From assembly GCF_024756255.1 (NCBI RefSeq), contig NZ_JANUHB010000001.1, positions 806,001 through 870,000 of the forward strand: a DNA stretch of 64,000 nucleotides. Direction: 5' to 3'. A program made the translations under genes and the position numbers. The notes beneath the pieces were generated by a model that saw only the letters and a program-made list of their open reading frames with translations, was not told where the DNA came from and did not search any database. This document shows positions 39,007 through 47,486 of the stretch, one piece after another (position 1 is the stretch's first letter; each line of letters starts with the position of its first letter). The DNA comes from Massilia agilis. GTDB taxonomy: Bacteria; Pseudomonadota; Gammaproteobacteria; Burkholderiales; Burkholderiaceae_D.

Positions 39007-39357
39007 TCAGTGTCCTTCGGGCGCGGCCGTACCATTGCCGAGTCTTTCCGTAGCGCGATCGAGCGCATCGGCCACTTCCCGTAGTTCTGGTTGTGTGTAG
39101 ACCCGCTGGCTTTCCGGCGAACAGTGGTGCATGACGCGCTGGAGGATGATCTCACCGACACCCGCCTGCCGCGCCCTTTGGCCATAAGCATGCCTCGGCC
39201 CGTGAGACGTGGTACCGAATTGCTTTCCGTAGACAAGCCCGATCCACTCTACCGCTCTTTGCAGAGAGCTGAGGTACGAAGAAATCGTGTGAATTCCGCC
39301 AAGGTCGCCCCGAGTTAGATTGACCCACGCGTAGGGGTGCTGCCTCTCGACGGTCGA
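39007..39357 (-). pseudogene. 3' fragment of a tyrosine recombinase
   Basis: Frame that ends with QFGTTSHGPRHAYGQRARQA and VMHHCSPESQRVYTQ. The HGPRHAYG piece matches the box II His/Arg of tyrosine recombinases and the HH...YT piece the final His and nucleophile Tyr. The protein is cut at 39358 where the radical SAM duplicate starts, so the N-terminal part and first catalytic Arg are missing. The whole resembles GmtY-type recombinases. Non-functional as it stands. Confidence 0.7.
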
Positions 39358-39358
39358 G

Positions 39359-40261
39359 CCGCTTCTTTCAGAACAAATCCAGCTGCCCGGTCGCGTTGCC
39401 CGTCTGCTTGCCAGCCGCGGGAGGCACGACCAGCGGCCGCCGGAACTGCGACACGTCCAGTTTCTCGAAACGCCCGCGCAAACCGCCCATGCCCAGCCGC
39501 TCCACCGTCTTGGCAAACCGTTGCTGGATCAGGTCGGCCCAGACGCCCTCCCCGTGCATGCGTTTGGAAAAGTCGCTGTCGTAGTCTTTGCCGCCGCGCA
39601 TGTCGCGCACGCGGTTCATCACGCGCGCGGCGCGCTCCGGGAAATGGGCTTCGAGCCATTCCTTGAACAGGGGATTGACTTCCCAGGGCAGGCGCAGCAC
39701 CACATAATGCGCGCCAACCGCACCAGCATCGCGCGCGGCCTCGAGGATCTTTTCGATTTCGGGCTCGGTGACGAAGGGGATGATGGGCGCCACCGACACG
39801 CTGACCGGAATGCCCGCCTCGGCCAGTGTGCGGATGGCGCGCAGCCGGCGCGCCGGCGCGGCCGCGCGCGGCTCGAGCGTGCGGGCGATCTCGGGGTCGA
39901 GCGTGGTGAGCGTAATGGCCGCGCACGCCAGCCGCTTTTCGGCCATGGGCGCGAGCAGGTCGATGTCGCGCTCGATCAAGGCGTTTTTCGTGATCAGCCC
40001 GACAGGATGGTTGCACTCGTGCAGCACCTCGAGCACCTGGCGCGTGATCCGGCGCTGCCGCTCGCACGGCTGGTAGGCGTCGGTATTGACGCCAATGGCA
40101 ATGTGCTCGGGCACGTACGAAGGCGACGCCAGCTCGCGCCGCAGCAGGTCCGGCGCGTTGACCTTGGCAAACAGCCGGGTTTCGAAATCCAGCCCCGGCG
40201 ACAGGCCCAGGTAGCTGTGCGTGGGCCGCGCAAAACAATAGATGCAGCCGTGCTCGCAACC
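39359..40261. repeat. Right 903-base direct repeat
   Basis: Direct copy of 28659-29561. It forms the 3' part of the complete radical SAM gene here. The junction to the left, at 39358, is inside the recombinase-like fragment; the junction to the right continues seamlessly into the N-terminal part of the gene. Confidence 0.95.
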
Positions 40262-40543
40262 GCGGTAGGGATTGAGCGACACATTGAACGGCACATCGGG
40301 AGACGCGTTGCGCGTGAGGATGCTTTTGGCGTATTCGTCCGTGACAACCGTACGGAATGCCGGCGCTTCGTCCTCGCCGTCCGCAGCCCAGCCGTCGTCG
40401 AAACGCTCGCGCTGGTCCAGCTCGTAACGGCCCTGGATGTTGGAGACGGCGCCGCGCCCCTTGCGCGCGGCAAGCGGACGCGGCGGGAGCATGGGCTGCG
40501 CCTCGATACCCTCCCTGTCAATTTGTCGCTCGCGCTCTGCCAC
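39368..40543 (-). CDS. PA0069 family radical SAM protein, complete
   Basis: Radical SAM enzyme of 391 residues in a group distantly related to spore photoproduct lyase. The cluster-binding motif CEHGCIYC lies at about residues 95-102, followed by VNAPDLLRREL and the rest of the barrel (GVNTDAYQPCERQRRI, LITKNALIERDIDLLA). The start is GTG at 40541-40543 with AGGTGG four bases away. A LexA-type box lies 14 bases upstream, so induction by DNA damage is expected; the P. aeruginosa homolog PA0069 has been listed in its LexA regulon. It is the intact copy that survives the island insertion. The biochemical reaction is not known. Confidence 0.92.
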   Translation of the reverse strand: MAERERQIDREGIEAQPMLPPRPLAARKGRGAVSNIQGRYELDQRERFDDGWAADGEDEAPAFRTVVTDEYAKSILTRNASPDVPFNVSLNPYRGCEHGCIYCFARPTHSYLGLSPGLDFETRLFAKVNAPDLLRRELASPSYVPEHIAIGVNTDAYQPCERQRRITRQVLEVLHECNHPVGLITKNALIERDIDLLAPMAEKRLACAAITLTTLDPEIARTLEPRAAAPARRLRAIRTLAEAGIPVSVSVAPIIPFVTEPEIEKILEAARDAGAVGAHYVVLRLPWEVNPLFKEWLEAHFPERAARVMNRVRDMRGGKDYDSDFSKRMHGEGVWADLIQQRFAKTVERLGMGGLRGRFEKLDVSQFRRPLVVPPAAGKQTGNATGQLDLF

Positions 40544-40556
40544 GGCACCACCTGCA

Positions 40557-40572
40557 CTGTACGTTTATACAG
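40557..40572 (-). promoter_or_regulatory. LexA (SOS) box upstream of radical SAM gene
   Basis: CTGTACGTTTATACAG fits the LexA consensus CTGT-N8-ACAG with a TA-rich centre. It is 14 bases upstream of the GTG start of the radical SAM gene, so LexA binding would block its promoter. The neighbouring DTW gene is downstream on the other side, outside the box. Confidence 0.8.
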
Positions 40573-40598
40573 TATCTTACGCCGCGCTTACCGCGAAT

Positions 40599-41219
40599 TC
40601 AAGCGCGATTCGCGAACGCTGCCTGTTGTGCAACGAAGTTGTCGAAGGCCATCAGCAAGGTTTGACATGCCTGCTCGTCGCACGTCACCTGGCGCAGCGC
40701 GTACGCCGCGGCTTCGAACGTGGACAACTGGTGCGGCGCGTGCGCCTTGCGTATCCGGTATGCCGACGCCGGCACCTCCGACAGGGCCAGCCGGGGCAGC
40801 TTCTGCAAGGCGGGATTCAGATACAACATCTTGCGGCTCTTGCGCCAGGTGGCATCCAGCACGACAAGGCGCAGGCGCTGCGGCGATGACAGCAGCGCAC
40901 GATCGAGCCCGGGCGGCTGCGCGACGCCTGCCTGCGCGGGCGTGGGCGGATACAGCAGCAGCGGCACGCGGCCGCCGGCATGCAGCATCTCCTCGAGCGC
41001 CGCCGGGTCGAATGCCTCGCCCACTTCGATGCGGCTGCCCGGCACGCACAGGTGCAGCAGCCGGCCGCTGTTTTTCGCGTTGCCGGCTTCCAGCGGATGC
41101 AGCAGCACCAGCAGCTCGACCGGCGTCTCTACACGCGCGACCGCCGCGCACACGCAGGCGCTTCGCGGGCGCAGGCAGGCGCCGCAAGTGGCGCGGCGGG
41201 TCGGAACGGTAGCGGTCAT
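40599..41219 (-). CDS. DTW domain protein (tRNA acp-transferase family)
   Basis: Protein of 206 residues with an N-terminal zinc-like Cys cluster (CGACLRPRSACVCAAV) and the family motif LVVLDATWRKSRKML, where DATW is the DTW-type triad. It also has PASAYRIRKAHAPHQLSTFEA. Such proteins add an aminocarboxypropyl group to uridine in tRNA (TapT type). The longer overlapping frame is a shadow. It lies between the radical SAM gene's upstream region and the flavin reductase, read towards the former. Confidence 0.9.
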   Translation of the reverse strand: MTATVPTRRATCGACLRPRSACVCAAVARVETPVELLVLLHPLEAGNAKNSGRLLHLCVPGSRIEVGEAFDPAALEEMLHAGGRVPLLLYPPTPAQAGVAQPPGLDRALLSSPQRLRLVVLDATWRKSRKMLYLNPALQKLPRLALSEVPASAYRIRKAHAPHQLSTFEAAAYALRQVTCDEQACQTLLMAFDNFVAQQAAFANRA

Positions 41220-41262
41220 GCGGCGGCACGGGTGTTCAGGGCCGCCGATTGTAGCAGCCCTG

Positions 41263-41829
41263 TCAGCCCTGCTTGCCGCGCAGTCCCTGCAGCGCGCCGC
41301 TCCAGGCGACGACCTGGTCGAGCATGGCGTTGACGGACTTCTCGTGGTGCGCGGCCGGCTTGAAGGTGGCGAAGTTTTCGAAATCGGTGAACAGCGACAG
41401 CATCACCTGCGCGCGCACGTCGGCCACCATCAGCTCGCCCATGACCAGGCGCAGGCTCTCGATCGCGCGCGCCCCGCCCGCGCTGCCGTAGCCGACGAAA
41501 CCGGCGGCCTTGTTGTTCCACTCCTTGTACAGGAAGTCGATCGCGTTCTTCAGCGCGCCCGACGTGCCGTGGTTGTACTCGGGGGTGACGAACACGAAGC
41601 CATCGTACTGGCCGATCTTTTCGGCCCAGGCCTTGGTGTGCGGCTTGGAATACTGGCCCATCGACGGCGGCACCGGCTCGTCCAGCAGCGGCAGGTTGAA
41701 GTCCGCAATGTCCACCAACTCGAACGCCGCATCCGAACGCAGCCTGGCGATGTCCATCACCCATTTGGCCACGTCCAGCGCCTTGCGGCCCGGGCGCGTG
41801 CTGCCGACGATTACACCAATCCTGACCAT
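41263..41829 (-). CDS. NADPH-dependent FMN reductase family protein
   Basis: Flavoprotein of 188 residues. The phosphate-binding loop GVIVGSTRPGRKALDVAKWV is at the start, and the family motif FVFVTPEYNHGTSGALKNAIDFLYKEW is in the middle (flavin site and dimer contact). It reduces FMN, quinones or azo compounds with NADPH; the true substrate is unknown. ATG at 41827-41829. Confidence 0.93.
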   Translation of the reverse strand: MVRIGVIVGSTRPGRKALDVAKWVMDIARLRSDAAFELVDIADFNLPLLDEPVPPSMGQYSKPHTKAWAEKIGQYDGFVFVTPEYNHGTSGALKNAIDFLYKEWNNKAAGFVGYGSAGGARAIESLRLVMGELMVADVRAQVMLSLFTDFENFATFKPAAHHEKSVNAMLDQVVAWSGALQGLRGKQG

Positions 41830-41901
41830 GAAGTCCTCCTACAAGTTGAACGGCAATCTGGCCATTTTAACCACATTGGACAGCGCCGTGCGCACGGCGG
41901 C

Positions 41902-43272
41902 TCAGCGCGCCGGAGCCCAGCCGCCGCCAAGCGCGCGGTACAGGTCCACGTGCGCGCCCAGCAGGCTTGCGCGCAGCTGCAGCACGGTTTGCTCGGCGGT
42001 GAACAGGTTGCGCTGCGCATCCAGCTCTTCCAGGTACGAGGCGTAGCCGTTCGCATAGCGGTTGTGCGCAATGCGCAGCGCCTCGGCCGCCGCCACCCGG
42101 CGCGCCTCCGCTTCGGTGATCTGCTCGCCCAGCCGGCGGATGCTGGCCAGCGCGTTGTCGGTTTCGGCAAAGGCGTTGCGCACGGTGGCTTCGTACGCGA
42201 ACACGGCGCGGTCGCGCACCGATGCCGCGATGTCGGTCTGGGCGCGCAAGCGGCCGGCGTCGAACACGGGCGCCAGGATGCTGCCGCCGATCGACCACAG
42301 GGCTGTCGGGTTGCTCAGCAGTTCCGGCAGGTTCGAGCCCGCGGCCGACAGCGCCGCCGAGATGCGGATCGACGGCAGCAACTGGTCGCGCGCGACGGCA
42401 AGGCTGGCGTCGGCAGCGGCAACCGCGCTCTCCGCCGCGGCCACGTCGGGACGGCGCCGCACCAGCTGCGACGGCAGCCACGGCGCGATGGCCGGCGGGG
42501 CCAGCTCGGCCAGCGGCAGGCCGCGCGCGACCGGGCCGGGGTTCGCGCCTGCCAGGAGCGCCAGCGCGTTTTCCTGCAGCGCGATCGAACGCTCCAGCTG
42601 CGGCAACACGCCGGCGGTGGTGCGGTATTCCGCCTCGGCCTGTGCCAGCTCCAGCCGCGACGAATAGCCGACTTCGAACTGGCGCCGCGCCAGGTCGAGC
42701 GAGCGCCGGCGCGAGGCGAGCGTGGCACGGGCCAGCTCGAGTTGGGCATCGAGCCCACGCAGGTTCAGGTAGCCATTGGCGGTATTGGCCGCCACCGACA
42801 GCGCGGTTGCATCGGCCAGCGCCTGCTGCGATTGGTAATCCAGCCGCGCTGCGCGCGTGGTTGCCGCGGCCCGGCCGAACACGTCGATCTCGTAGCTGGC
42901 CTGCACGCCGGCCGTCACCGAGGTCACGACCGTGGCCGCTCCGGTCGAGCCGATGGCTTCCGCGCGCGACGGGCCGCCGCCGGCGGTCAGCGTGGGCCAC
43001 TGGCCGCTTGCCGCCACCGTGATGCGCGCCAGGTACTCCTGCAGGCGCGCCTGCGCCGTGCGCACGTCGGCATTGCGCGCGAGCGCCTGCTGCACCAGGT
43101 TTGCCAGCGCGGGATCATGGAAGGCCTGCCACCAGTCGCGCTCCACCGCCGCGCCCGGGCCGACCGCGGTGCGCCAGTGCGCCGGCACCTGCAGCGTGGG
43201 CGCAGGCGCGGGGTGGCGCGGCAGGCTGCATCCGGCCAGCAGCGCCGCCAGCACGACCGCAGCAAGCTTCAT
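41902..43272 (-). CDS. NodT-family outer membrane efflux lipoprotein
   Basis: Outer-membrane channel subunit of 456 residues, with the lipoprotein signal MKLAAVVLAALLAGC. Mature regions DWWQAFHDPALANLVQQAL and duplicated helical hairpins (LDYQSQQALADATALSVAAN; RRRSLDLARRQFEVGYSSRLEL) match OprM/NodT proteins. The final CLR-like sequences LDAQRNLFTAEQTVLQLRA close the TolC-type barrel. Its start overlaps the HlyD gene stop by four bases, so it completes an EmrAB-like tripartite pump encoded in one operon. Confidence 0.93.
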   Translation of the reverse strand: MKLAAVVLAALLAGCSLPRHPAPAPTLQVPAHWRTAVGPGAAVERDWWQAFHDPALANLVQQALARNADVRTAQARLQEYLARITVAASGQWPTLTAGGGPSRAEAIGSTGAATVVTSVTAGVQASYEIDVFGRAAATTRAARLDYQSQQALADATALSVAANTANGYLNLRGLDAQLELARATLASRRRSLDLARRQFEVGYSSRLELAQAEAEYRTTAGVLPQLERSIALQENALALLAGANPGPVARGLPLAELAPPAIAPWLPSQLVRRRPDVAAAESAVAAADASLAVARDQLLPSIRISAALSAAGSNLPELLSNPTALWSIGGSILAPVFDAGRLRAQTDIAASVRDRAVFAYEATVRNAFAETDNALASIRRLGEQITEAEARRVAAAEALRIAHNRYANGYASYLEELDAQRNLFTAEQTVLQLRASLLGAHVDLYRALGGGWAPAR

Positions 43273-44351
43273 TGCTGCCCCTTGGCGCCGGTGTCGATGC
43301 TGGCCACCACCGACATGCCGGGCCGCAGCCGCGCGGCCAGCTGCTGGCCCGGATCGACGCTGATGCGCACCGGGATGCGCTGGGCGATCTTGACGTAGTT
43401 TCCGGTCGCGTTATCCGGCGGGAGCACCGCGAATTCCGAGCCGGTGGCGGGCGAAATGCGCTCCACATGTCCGCGCAGCCTGGCGCTGTCCAGTGCATCG
43501 ACCGTGAACGTGACCGGCTGGCCAAGGCGCACGTTGGCCATCTGGGTTTCCTTCATGTTGGCGATCACCCACAGCTGCGGCGGCACCAGCGCGGTCAGTT
43601 GGGTGCCGGCGTTGACGTAGGCGCCCAGCCGCACGCTGACCTGCCCCAGCTGGCCGTCGCGCGGGGCCACGATGCGGGTGTTCGACAGGTCGATCTCGGC
43701 CAGCCGTACGGCCGCCCGGGCGCCCGCGACGGCCGCCTCGAGCGAGGCGCGGTTCACGCCGACGGACGTGAAGTTCTGGCGCGCGATCCCGAGCGCGGCC
43801 CTGGCCTGCCGGGCCGCCGCCGACGCCTGAGCGGCGGCCGCGCGCGCCGCGTCGCGTTCGCGCACCGACAACGAACCGTCGGCCGCCAGCTCCTCCACCC
43901 GCGCCAGGTCGGCCCTGGCCTTGCGCTCCTGCGCCAGCGCCGAGGCCAGCGCAGCCTCGTTCTGGGCGATCGTCTCCTGCGCGCTGGCATGCGTCTGCGC
44001 GTAGTTGGCCAGCGCCGCCTGCTGCGTGGCCAGCTGCGCGCGCGCCTGCTCGAGGCGCTGGTGGTAGATGCGGTCGTCGATGCGCATCAGCAGTTCGCCC
44101 GCACGCACCTGCTGGAAGTCCTGCACCTTGACCTCGACCACGTAGCCCGACAGCTGGGGGCTGATCAGCGTGATCTGCCCGTGGACCATTGCGTTCTCGG
44201 TGCTCTCGACCGCGCTGTGAAACGGCGGCAGGTTCCACGCGTACAGCACGATCAGCACGCCCACCAGCGCGAGGCTGCCGAACATGAGCGCGTTAAGCAG
44301 CAGGCTGCGGGCCGGGTTGACCGGTGCGGGAGAGGTCAATGCGTCGGCCAT
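43269..44351 (-). CDS. HlyD/EmrA-type membrane fusion protein
   Basis: Adaptor of 360 residues. One N-terminal span (LLLNALMFGSLALVGVLIVLYAW) leads to a split lipoyl domain (AMVHGQITLISPQLSGYVVEV) with a long coiled coil (ARAQLATQQAALANYAQTHA and ALGIARQNFT) and a barrel (NTRIVAPRDGQLGQVSVRLG). It joins the inner-membrane DHA2 transporter to the NodT channel. It starts one base after the transporter stop and overlaps the NodT gene by four bases, the standard EmrA position. Confidence 0.93.
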   Translation of the reverse strand: MADALTSPAPVNPARSLLLNALMFGSLALVGVLIVLYAWNLPPFHSAVESTENAMVHGQITLISPQLSGYVVEVKVQDFQQVRAGELLMRIDDRIYHQRLEQARAQLATQQAALANYAQTHASAQETIAQNEAALASALAQERKARADLARVEELAADGSLSVRERDAARAAAAQASAAARQARAALGIARQNFTSVGVNRASLEAAVAGARAAVRLAEIDLSNTRIVAPRDGQLGQVSVRLGAYVNAGTQLTALVPPQLWVIANMKETQMANVRLGQPVTFTVDALDSARLRGHVERISPATGSEFAVLPPDNATGNYVKIAQRIPVRISVDPGQQLAARLRPGMSVVASIDTGAKGQQ

Positions 44352-44352
44352 G

Positions 44353-46023
44353 TCAGTCGGTCACCTGTTCGGGTTCTGGTTTGGCGCCCGGGGCGGCGGG
44401 GGCCGCGGCCGGCGCCGGTGGCGCGACATAGCTCAGCCACGCGCCGCGCCCGAACACCCACAGCGCGTGCAGCGAGGCGATGAGGGCAATGAGCAGGAAC
44501 ACATCGTCATAGGCCAGCACATTGGCCTCGCGCGTGGCGCTTGCGGCAAGCGAGGACAGGCCCAGGCGCGCGCGCGCGGCCGGGTCGGTGGTGGCGCGCG
44601 CAAACGCGGCGCTGCCGGCCTGCAGGCGCGCGATCACGTCCGGGTCCAGCGCCGACAGCTGCTCGACCAGCACGTTCGAGTGGTACTTCTCGCGCCAGAC
44701 CTGGAAGGTGCCCAGCAGCGAGGTGCCGATCAGCCCGCCCAGGTTCTGCGTCAGGCTGAACAACACCGAGAAGCTGATCAGGTTGCCGGGGTTCGCGATC
44801 ACCTGCCCGATCAGCGACACCACCAGCGGCCCCAGGAACAGCGCGCCGCCAAAGCCCAGCATGCCCTGGCTGATGTACATCTGTTCAGGCCGGGTCTGGC
44901 TGGTGGCATGCGAGTCGATGAACGCGCCCAGCGCCATGATCACCAGCGCGATCGCCTGCGGCGCCAGCAGGTGCTGCAGGCTGGTGGTGGTCGCGGCCAC
45001 CACGATGCCGGCGATGGTGGACAGCAGCACCACGGTGAACAGGGTCGCCAGCTGGTCGTTGTTCAGGCCCACCTGCCGCATGAAGTTCACCGCGCCCACG
45101 CCCTGCTCGGCCAGCACCACGCGCACCAGCAGCATGCCCAGCGCCAGCCGCAGGATGCTGCCGTTGGTCAGCCAGCGAATATTGAGCAAGGGCGTGCGCC
45201 GCGTGTGCTCGACGAAGAAGGCAGCCAGGATCAGCACCAGCGAGCCGGCCAGCGCCAGCCCGACCCAGGGCGCGTCGGTCCACCACAGCACGCGGCCGAA
45301 GGTCAGCCCGGCGCACAGCAGCGCCACGCCCGGCGCAAACAGCGCAAAGGTCACGAAGTCGAGCGGGCGGAACGCCTTGTAGTGGTCGCCCGGCGGCAGC
45401 GGCAGCGCCAGCACGCAGGCCAGCGCCAGCAACGTGAGCCCGAGCTCGAACACATACAGGCCATGCCACTCGCCGAACTGCAGCAGCTCGCTCGAAAAGA
45501 TGTAAGCCAGCGGCAGTGGCAGTTGCGCGATGCCCAGCGAGACCACGGTACCGCGGAAGCGGACCGGCTTGGGGAAGGCCTGCAGCGTGTAGTACAGCCC
45601 AAGCGTGGAGAGCGCCGCGCCCACCATGCCGTGCGCGGCGCGCACCGCGATCGCCGAGCCCAGCTCGCCCACGAACAGGTGCGCGAACGTCACCAGCGCG
45701 TACAGCACCAGGAACAGTTCGGTGAACGCGCGCAGCCCGAACTGCTGGCGGAATTTCACCAGCAGCAGGTTCATCGAGGCGTTGGTCATCACGAACGCGG
45801 CTGGCAGCCAGTTGGTCTCGGTGGCGTAGGCGCCCAGCGTGCCCTGCAGGTTGACCAGGTTGGCGGTGACCAGCGCGTTGCCCAGCCCGCCCGTGAGCGT
45901 GAGGAGCGCGCCGACCAGGAAATAGGCCACACGCACCAGCGGCGGATGCGCGGGCGTGGACGGCGAGCCCGGCAGCATCGGGCGCTCGTCCGGATGCCAG
46001 TCGCGCGGCGCAAACCTGCTCAT
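44353..46023 (-). CDS. DHA2-family MFS drug exporter (EmrB-like)
   Basis: Inner-membrane transporter of 556 residues with about fourteen hydrophobic spans, the DHA2 arrangement. The first span VRVAYFLVGALLTLTGGLGN and the motif region AYATETNWLPAAFVMTNASM are typical. It would be the proton-driven pump of the operon. The start ATG at 46021-46023 has GGGGAGGGCCG directly upstream; a 28-codon longer frame is not supported. Substrates are unknown but presumably hydrophobic toxic compounds. Confidence 0.92.
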   Translation of the reverse strand: MSRFAPRDWHPDERPMLPGSPSTPAHPPLVRVAYFLVGALLTLTGGLGNALVTANLVNLQGTLGAYATETNWLPAAFVMTNASMNLLLVKFRQQFGLRAFTELFLVLYALVTFAHLFVGELGSAIAVRAAHGMVGAALSTLGLYYTLQAFPKPVRFRGTVVSLGIAQLPLPLAYIFSSELLQFGEWHGLYVFELGLTLLALACVLALPLPPGDHYKAFRPLDFVTFALFAPGVALLCAGLTFGRVLWWTDAPWVGLALAGSLVLILAAFFVEHTRRTPLLNIRWLTNGSILRLALGMLLVRVVLAEQGVGAVNFMRQVGLNNDQLATLFTVVLLSTIAGIVVAATTTSLQHLLAPQAIALVIMALGAFIDSHATSQTRPEQMYISQGMLGFGGALFLGPLVVSLIGQVIANPGNLISFSVLFSLTQNLGGLIGTSLLGTFQVWREKYHSNVLVEQLSALDPDVIARLQAGSAAFARATTDPAARARLGLSSLAASATREANVLAYDDVFLLIALIASLHALWVFGRGAWLSYVAPPAPAAAPAAPGAKPEPEQVTD

Positions 46024-46155
46024 CGGCCCTCCCCGGCCTGTCGTCTTGCCCTTCTGTCCACTTGGCGCGTCCCCAGTCCCAGCCAGCCGTAGCAAATTTG
46101 GCACCACGCGAAAATTTACTTCCGGAACTGATCTATTGGATATTGCTCCGCTTTT

Positions 46156-46222
46156 TCTAGGTGCCTAGAATCAAGTTCATGCCGCTCGGCAATTTGTTAC
46201 AAATCGCCCCCCGACACCTAGA
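46156..46222. promoter_or_regulatory. TCTAGG palindrome with a repeated half-site
   Basis: TCTAGG at 46156-46161 and CCTAGA at 46164-46169 form an inverted repeat, and a third CCTAGA lies at 46217-46222, just before the hydrolase ATG. This lies in the divergent region between the exporter operon and the hydrolase gene, so a shared operator is possible. No regulator gene is adjacent. Confidence 0.35.
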
Positions 46223-46228
46223 GTTTCC

Positions 46229-47473
46229 ATGATCCGAGTCCGTCCTTCTGTTCGCAAGATTACATCCGCCCTCGTCGCCGCAATCGCCCTGCTGCCGGGC
46301 TTGGCAATTGAACAAGAGCTCCAGCTCGACTACCGCCTGAACGAGCACATCGTGCTGATCCCGGCCGGGCCCGATCACCAGGCCATGATGGAGACCACGG
46401 TATTCACGCCGAACGGCCCGGGACCGTTCCCGCTGCTCATCATTAACCACGGCAAGGATCCGGGCCGCCCGGACCAGCAGCCGCGCGACCGCTTCTATCA
46501 TATGGCGCACGCCTTCGTGGCGCGCGGCTATGCCGTGATCGTGCCGATGCGCCAGGGCTTTGCCAGCTCGACCGGCCGCTACCGCGACCACGGCTGCGAC
46601 ATGACCGCCAACGGCTACAGCCAGGCCAGCGACATCCTCGACGCGCTCAACTACGCACGCGAGCAGACTTGGGTGGACCCGCAGCGCATCGTGATCGCCG
46701 GCCAGTCCTACGGCGGGCTGGCCACGATCGCGCTGGGCACCCAGCAGCTGCCGGGCGTGCGCGGCCTGCTCAACTTTGCCGGCGGCCTGCGCGACGAGGA
46801 ATGCGCGTGGCAGCGCGAGCTGGTGAGCGCCTACGCCAACTACGGCGCCAACGCCAAGATCCCCAGCCTGTGGATGTACGGCGCCAACGATTCGCTGTTC
46901 GGGCCGGAGCTGGCCACGCGCATGCACGACGCCTACCTGCTGGCCGGCGGCCAGGGCAAGCTGGTCGAGTACGGCACCTTCAAGCGCGACGCGCACGGCA
47001 TGCTCGCCAGCCGCGACGGCGAAAAGGTGTGGCTCTCCGAGGCCGAGGAATTCCTCAAGCAGGTCGGCATGCCGACCAAGGTGTTGTACAACGTGCCCGA
47101 GCCGCCGCAGCCGCCCAAAACCGACTACGCGAAGGTGGACGACGTGGACGCCGTGCCCTTCCTGACCGACAACGGCCGCCGCGCCTACCGCGACTACCTG
47201 ACCAAGCTGACCCCGCGCGCGTTCGCGGTCTCGCCCACCGGCGCCTGGACCTGGGCCGAAGAAGGCGAGGACCCGGAAGGCCGCGCGCTGGCCACCTGCT
47301 CGGCCAAAAGCAGCAAGCCCTGCCACCTGTATTCGATCGACGACTACGTGGTGTGGAACGAGGGCAAGCTCGACCAGGCCGACAAGGCCGCGATGACGGC
47401 ATCCTTGACGCCGGCGGTGGACCGCGACGCCAAGGGCGCCGTGGGCGGTACGGTCGGCAAGTCGGCAAATTAA
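46229..47473 (+). CDS. Exported alpha/beta hydrolase, dienelactone-hydrolase-like
   Basis: Protein of 414 residues with an N-terminal signal peptide (ITSALVAAIALLPGLA). The alpha/beta hydrolase core shows FPLLIINHGKDPGRPDQQPR (oxyanion region), the nucleophile elbow VIAGQSYGGLATIALG (Ser in GQSYGG), an acid region WMYGANDSLFGPE, and a His in KRDAHGMLAS. The C-terminal part repeats a Pro-rich extension, and the last 50 residues are low complexity. It starts in a divergent promoter region. The substrate is unknown; homologs are dienelactone hydrolases and esterases. Confidence 0.85.
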   Translation: MIRVRPSVRKITSALVAAIALLPGLAIEQELQLDYRLNEHIVLIPAGPDHQAMMETTVFTPNGPGPFPLLIINHGKDPGRPDQQPRDRFYHMAHAFVARGYAVIVPMRQGFASSTGRYRDHGCDMTANGYSQASDILDALNYAREQTWVDPQRIVIAGQSYGGLATIALGTQQLPGVRGLLNFAGGLRDEECAWQRELVSAYANYGANAKIPSLWMYGANDSLFGPELATRMHDAYLLAGGQGKLVEYGTFKRDAHGMLASRDGEKVWLSEAEEFLKQVGMPTKVLYNVPEPPQPPKTDYAKVDDVDAVPFLTDNGRRAYRDYLTKLTPRAFAVSPTGAWTWAEEGEDPEGRALATCSAKSSKPCHLYSIDDYVVWNEGKLDQADKAAMTASLTPAVDRDAKGAVGGTVGKSAN

Positions 47474-47486
47474 GTTCGAACGTCGC

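Larger units (their letters stand above)
29562..39358. mobile_element. Accessory (defence) island between radical SAM copies
   Basis: About 9.8 kb of non-core DNA bounded by the two copies of the radical SAM gene end. It holds a SIR2/DUF4020 gene and small membrane-protein gene (plus strand), then on the minus strand an ATPase, DUF4238 and unknown gene, then remnants of a recombinase trio. The minus-strand part (about 33.9-38 kb) is visibly AT-richer than the neighbouring chromosome. No intact integrase is seen; the recombinase-like gene at the right edge is cut short. The real element may instead end at 40261 if it carries the replacement gene end. Confidence 0.8.

Noticed and set aside
29562-39358. 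Prophage
   Set aside because: No capsid, terminase, tail or lysis genes are visible; the cargo is defence-like and the only recombinase is a fragment.
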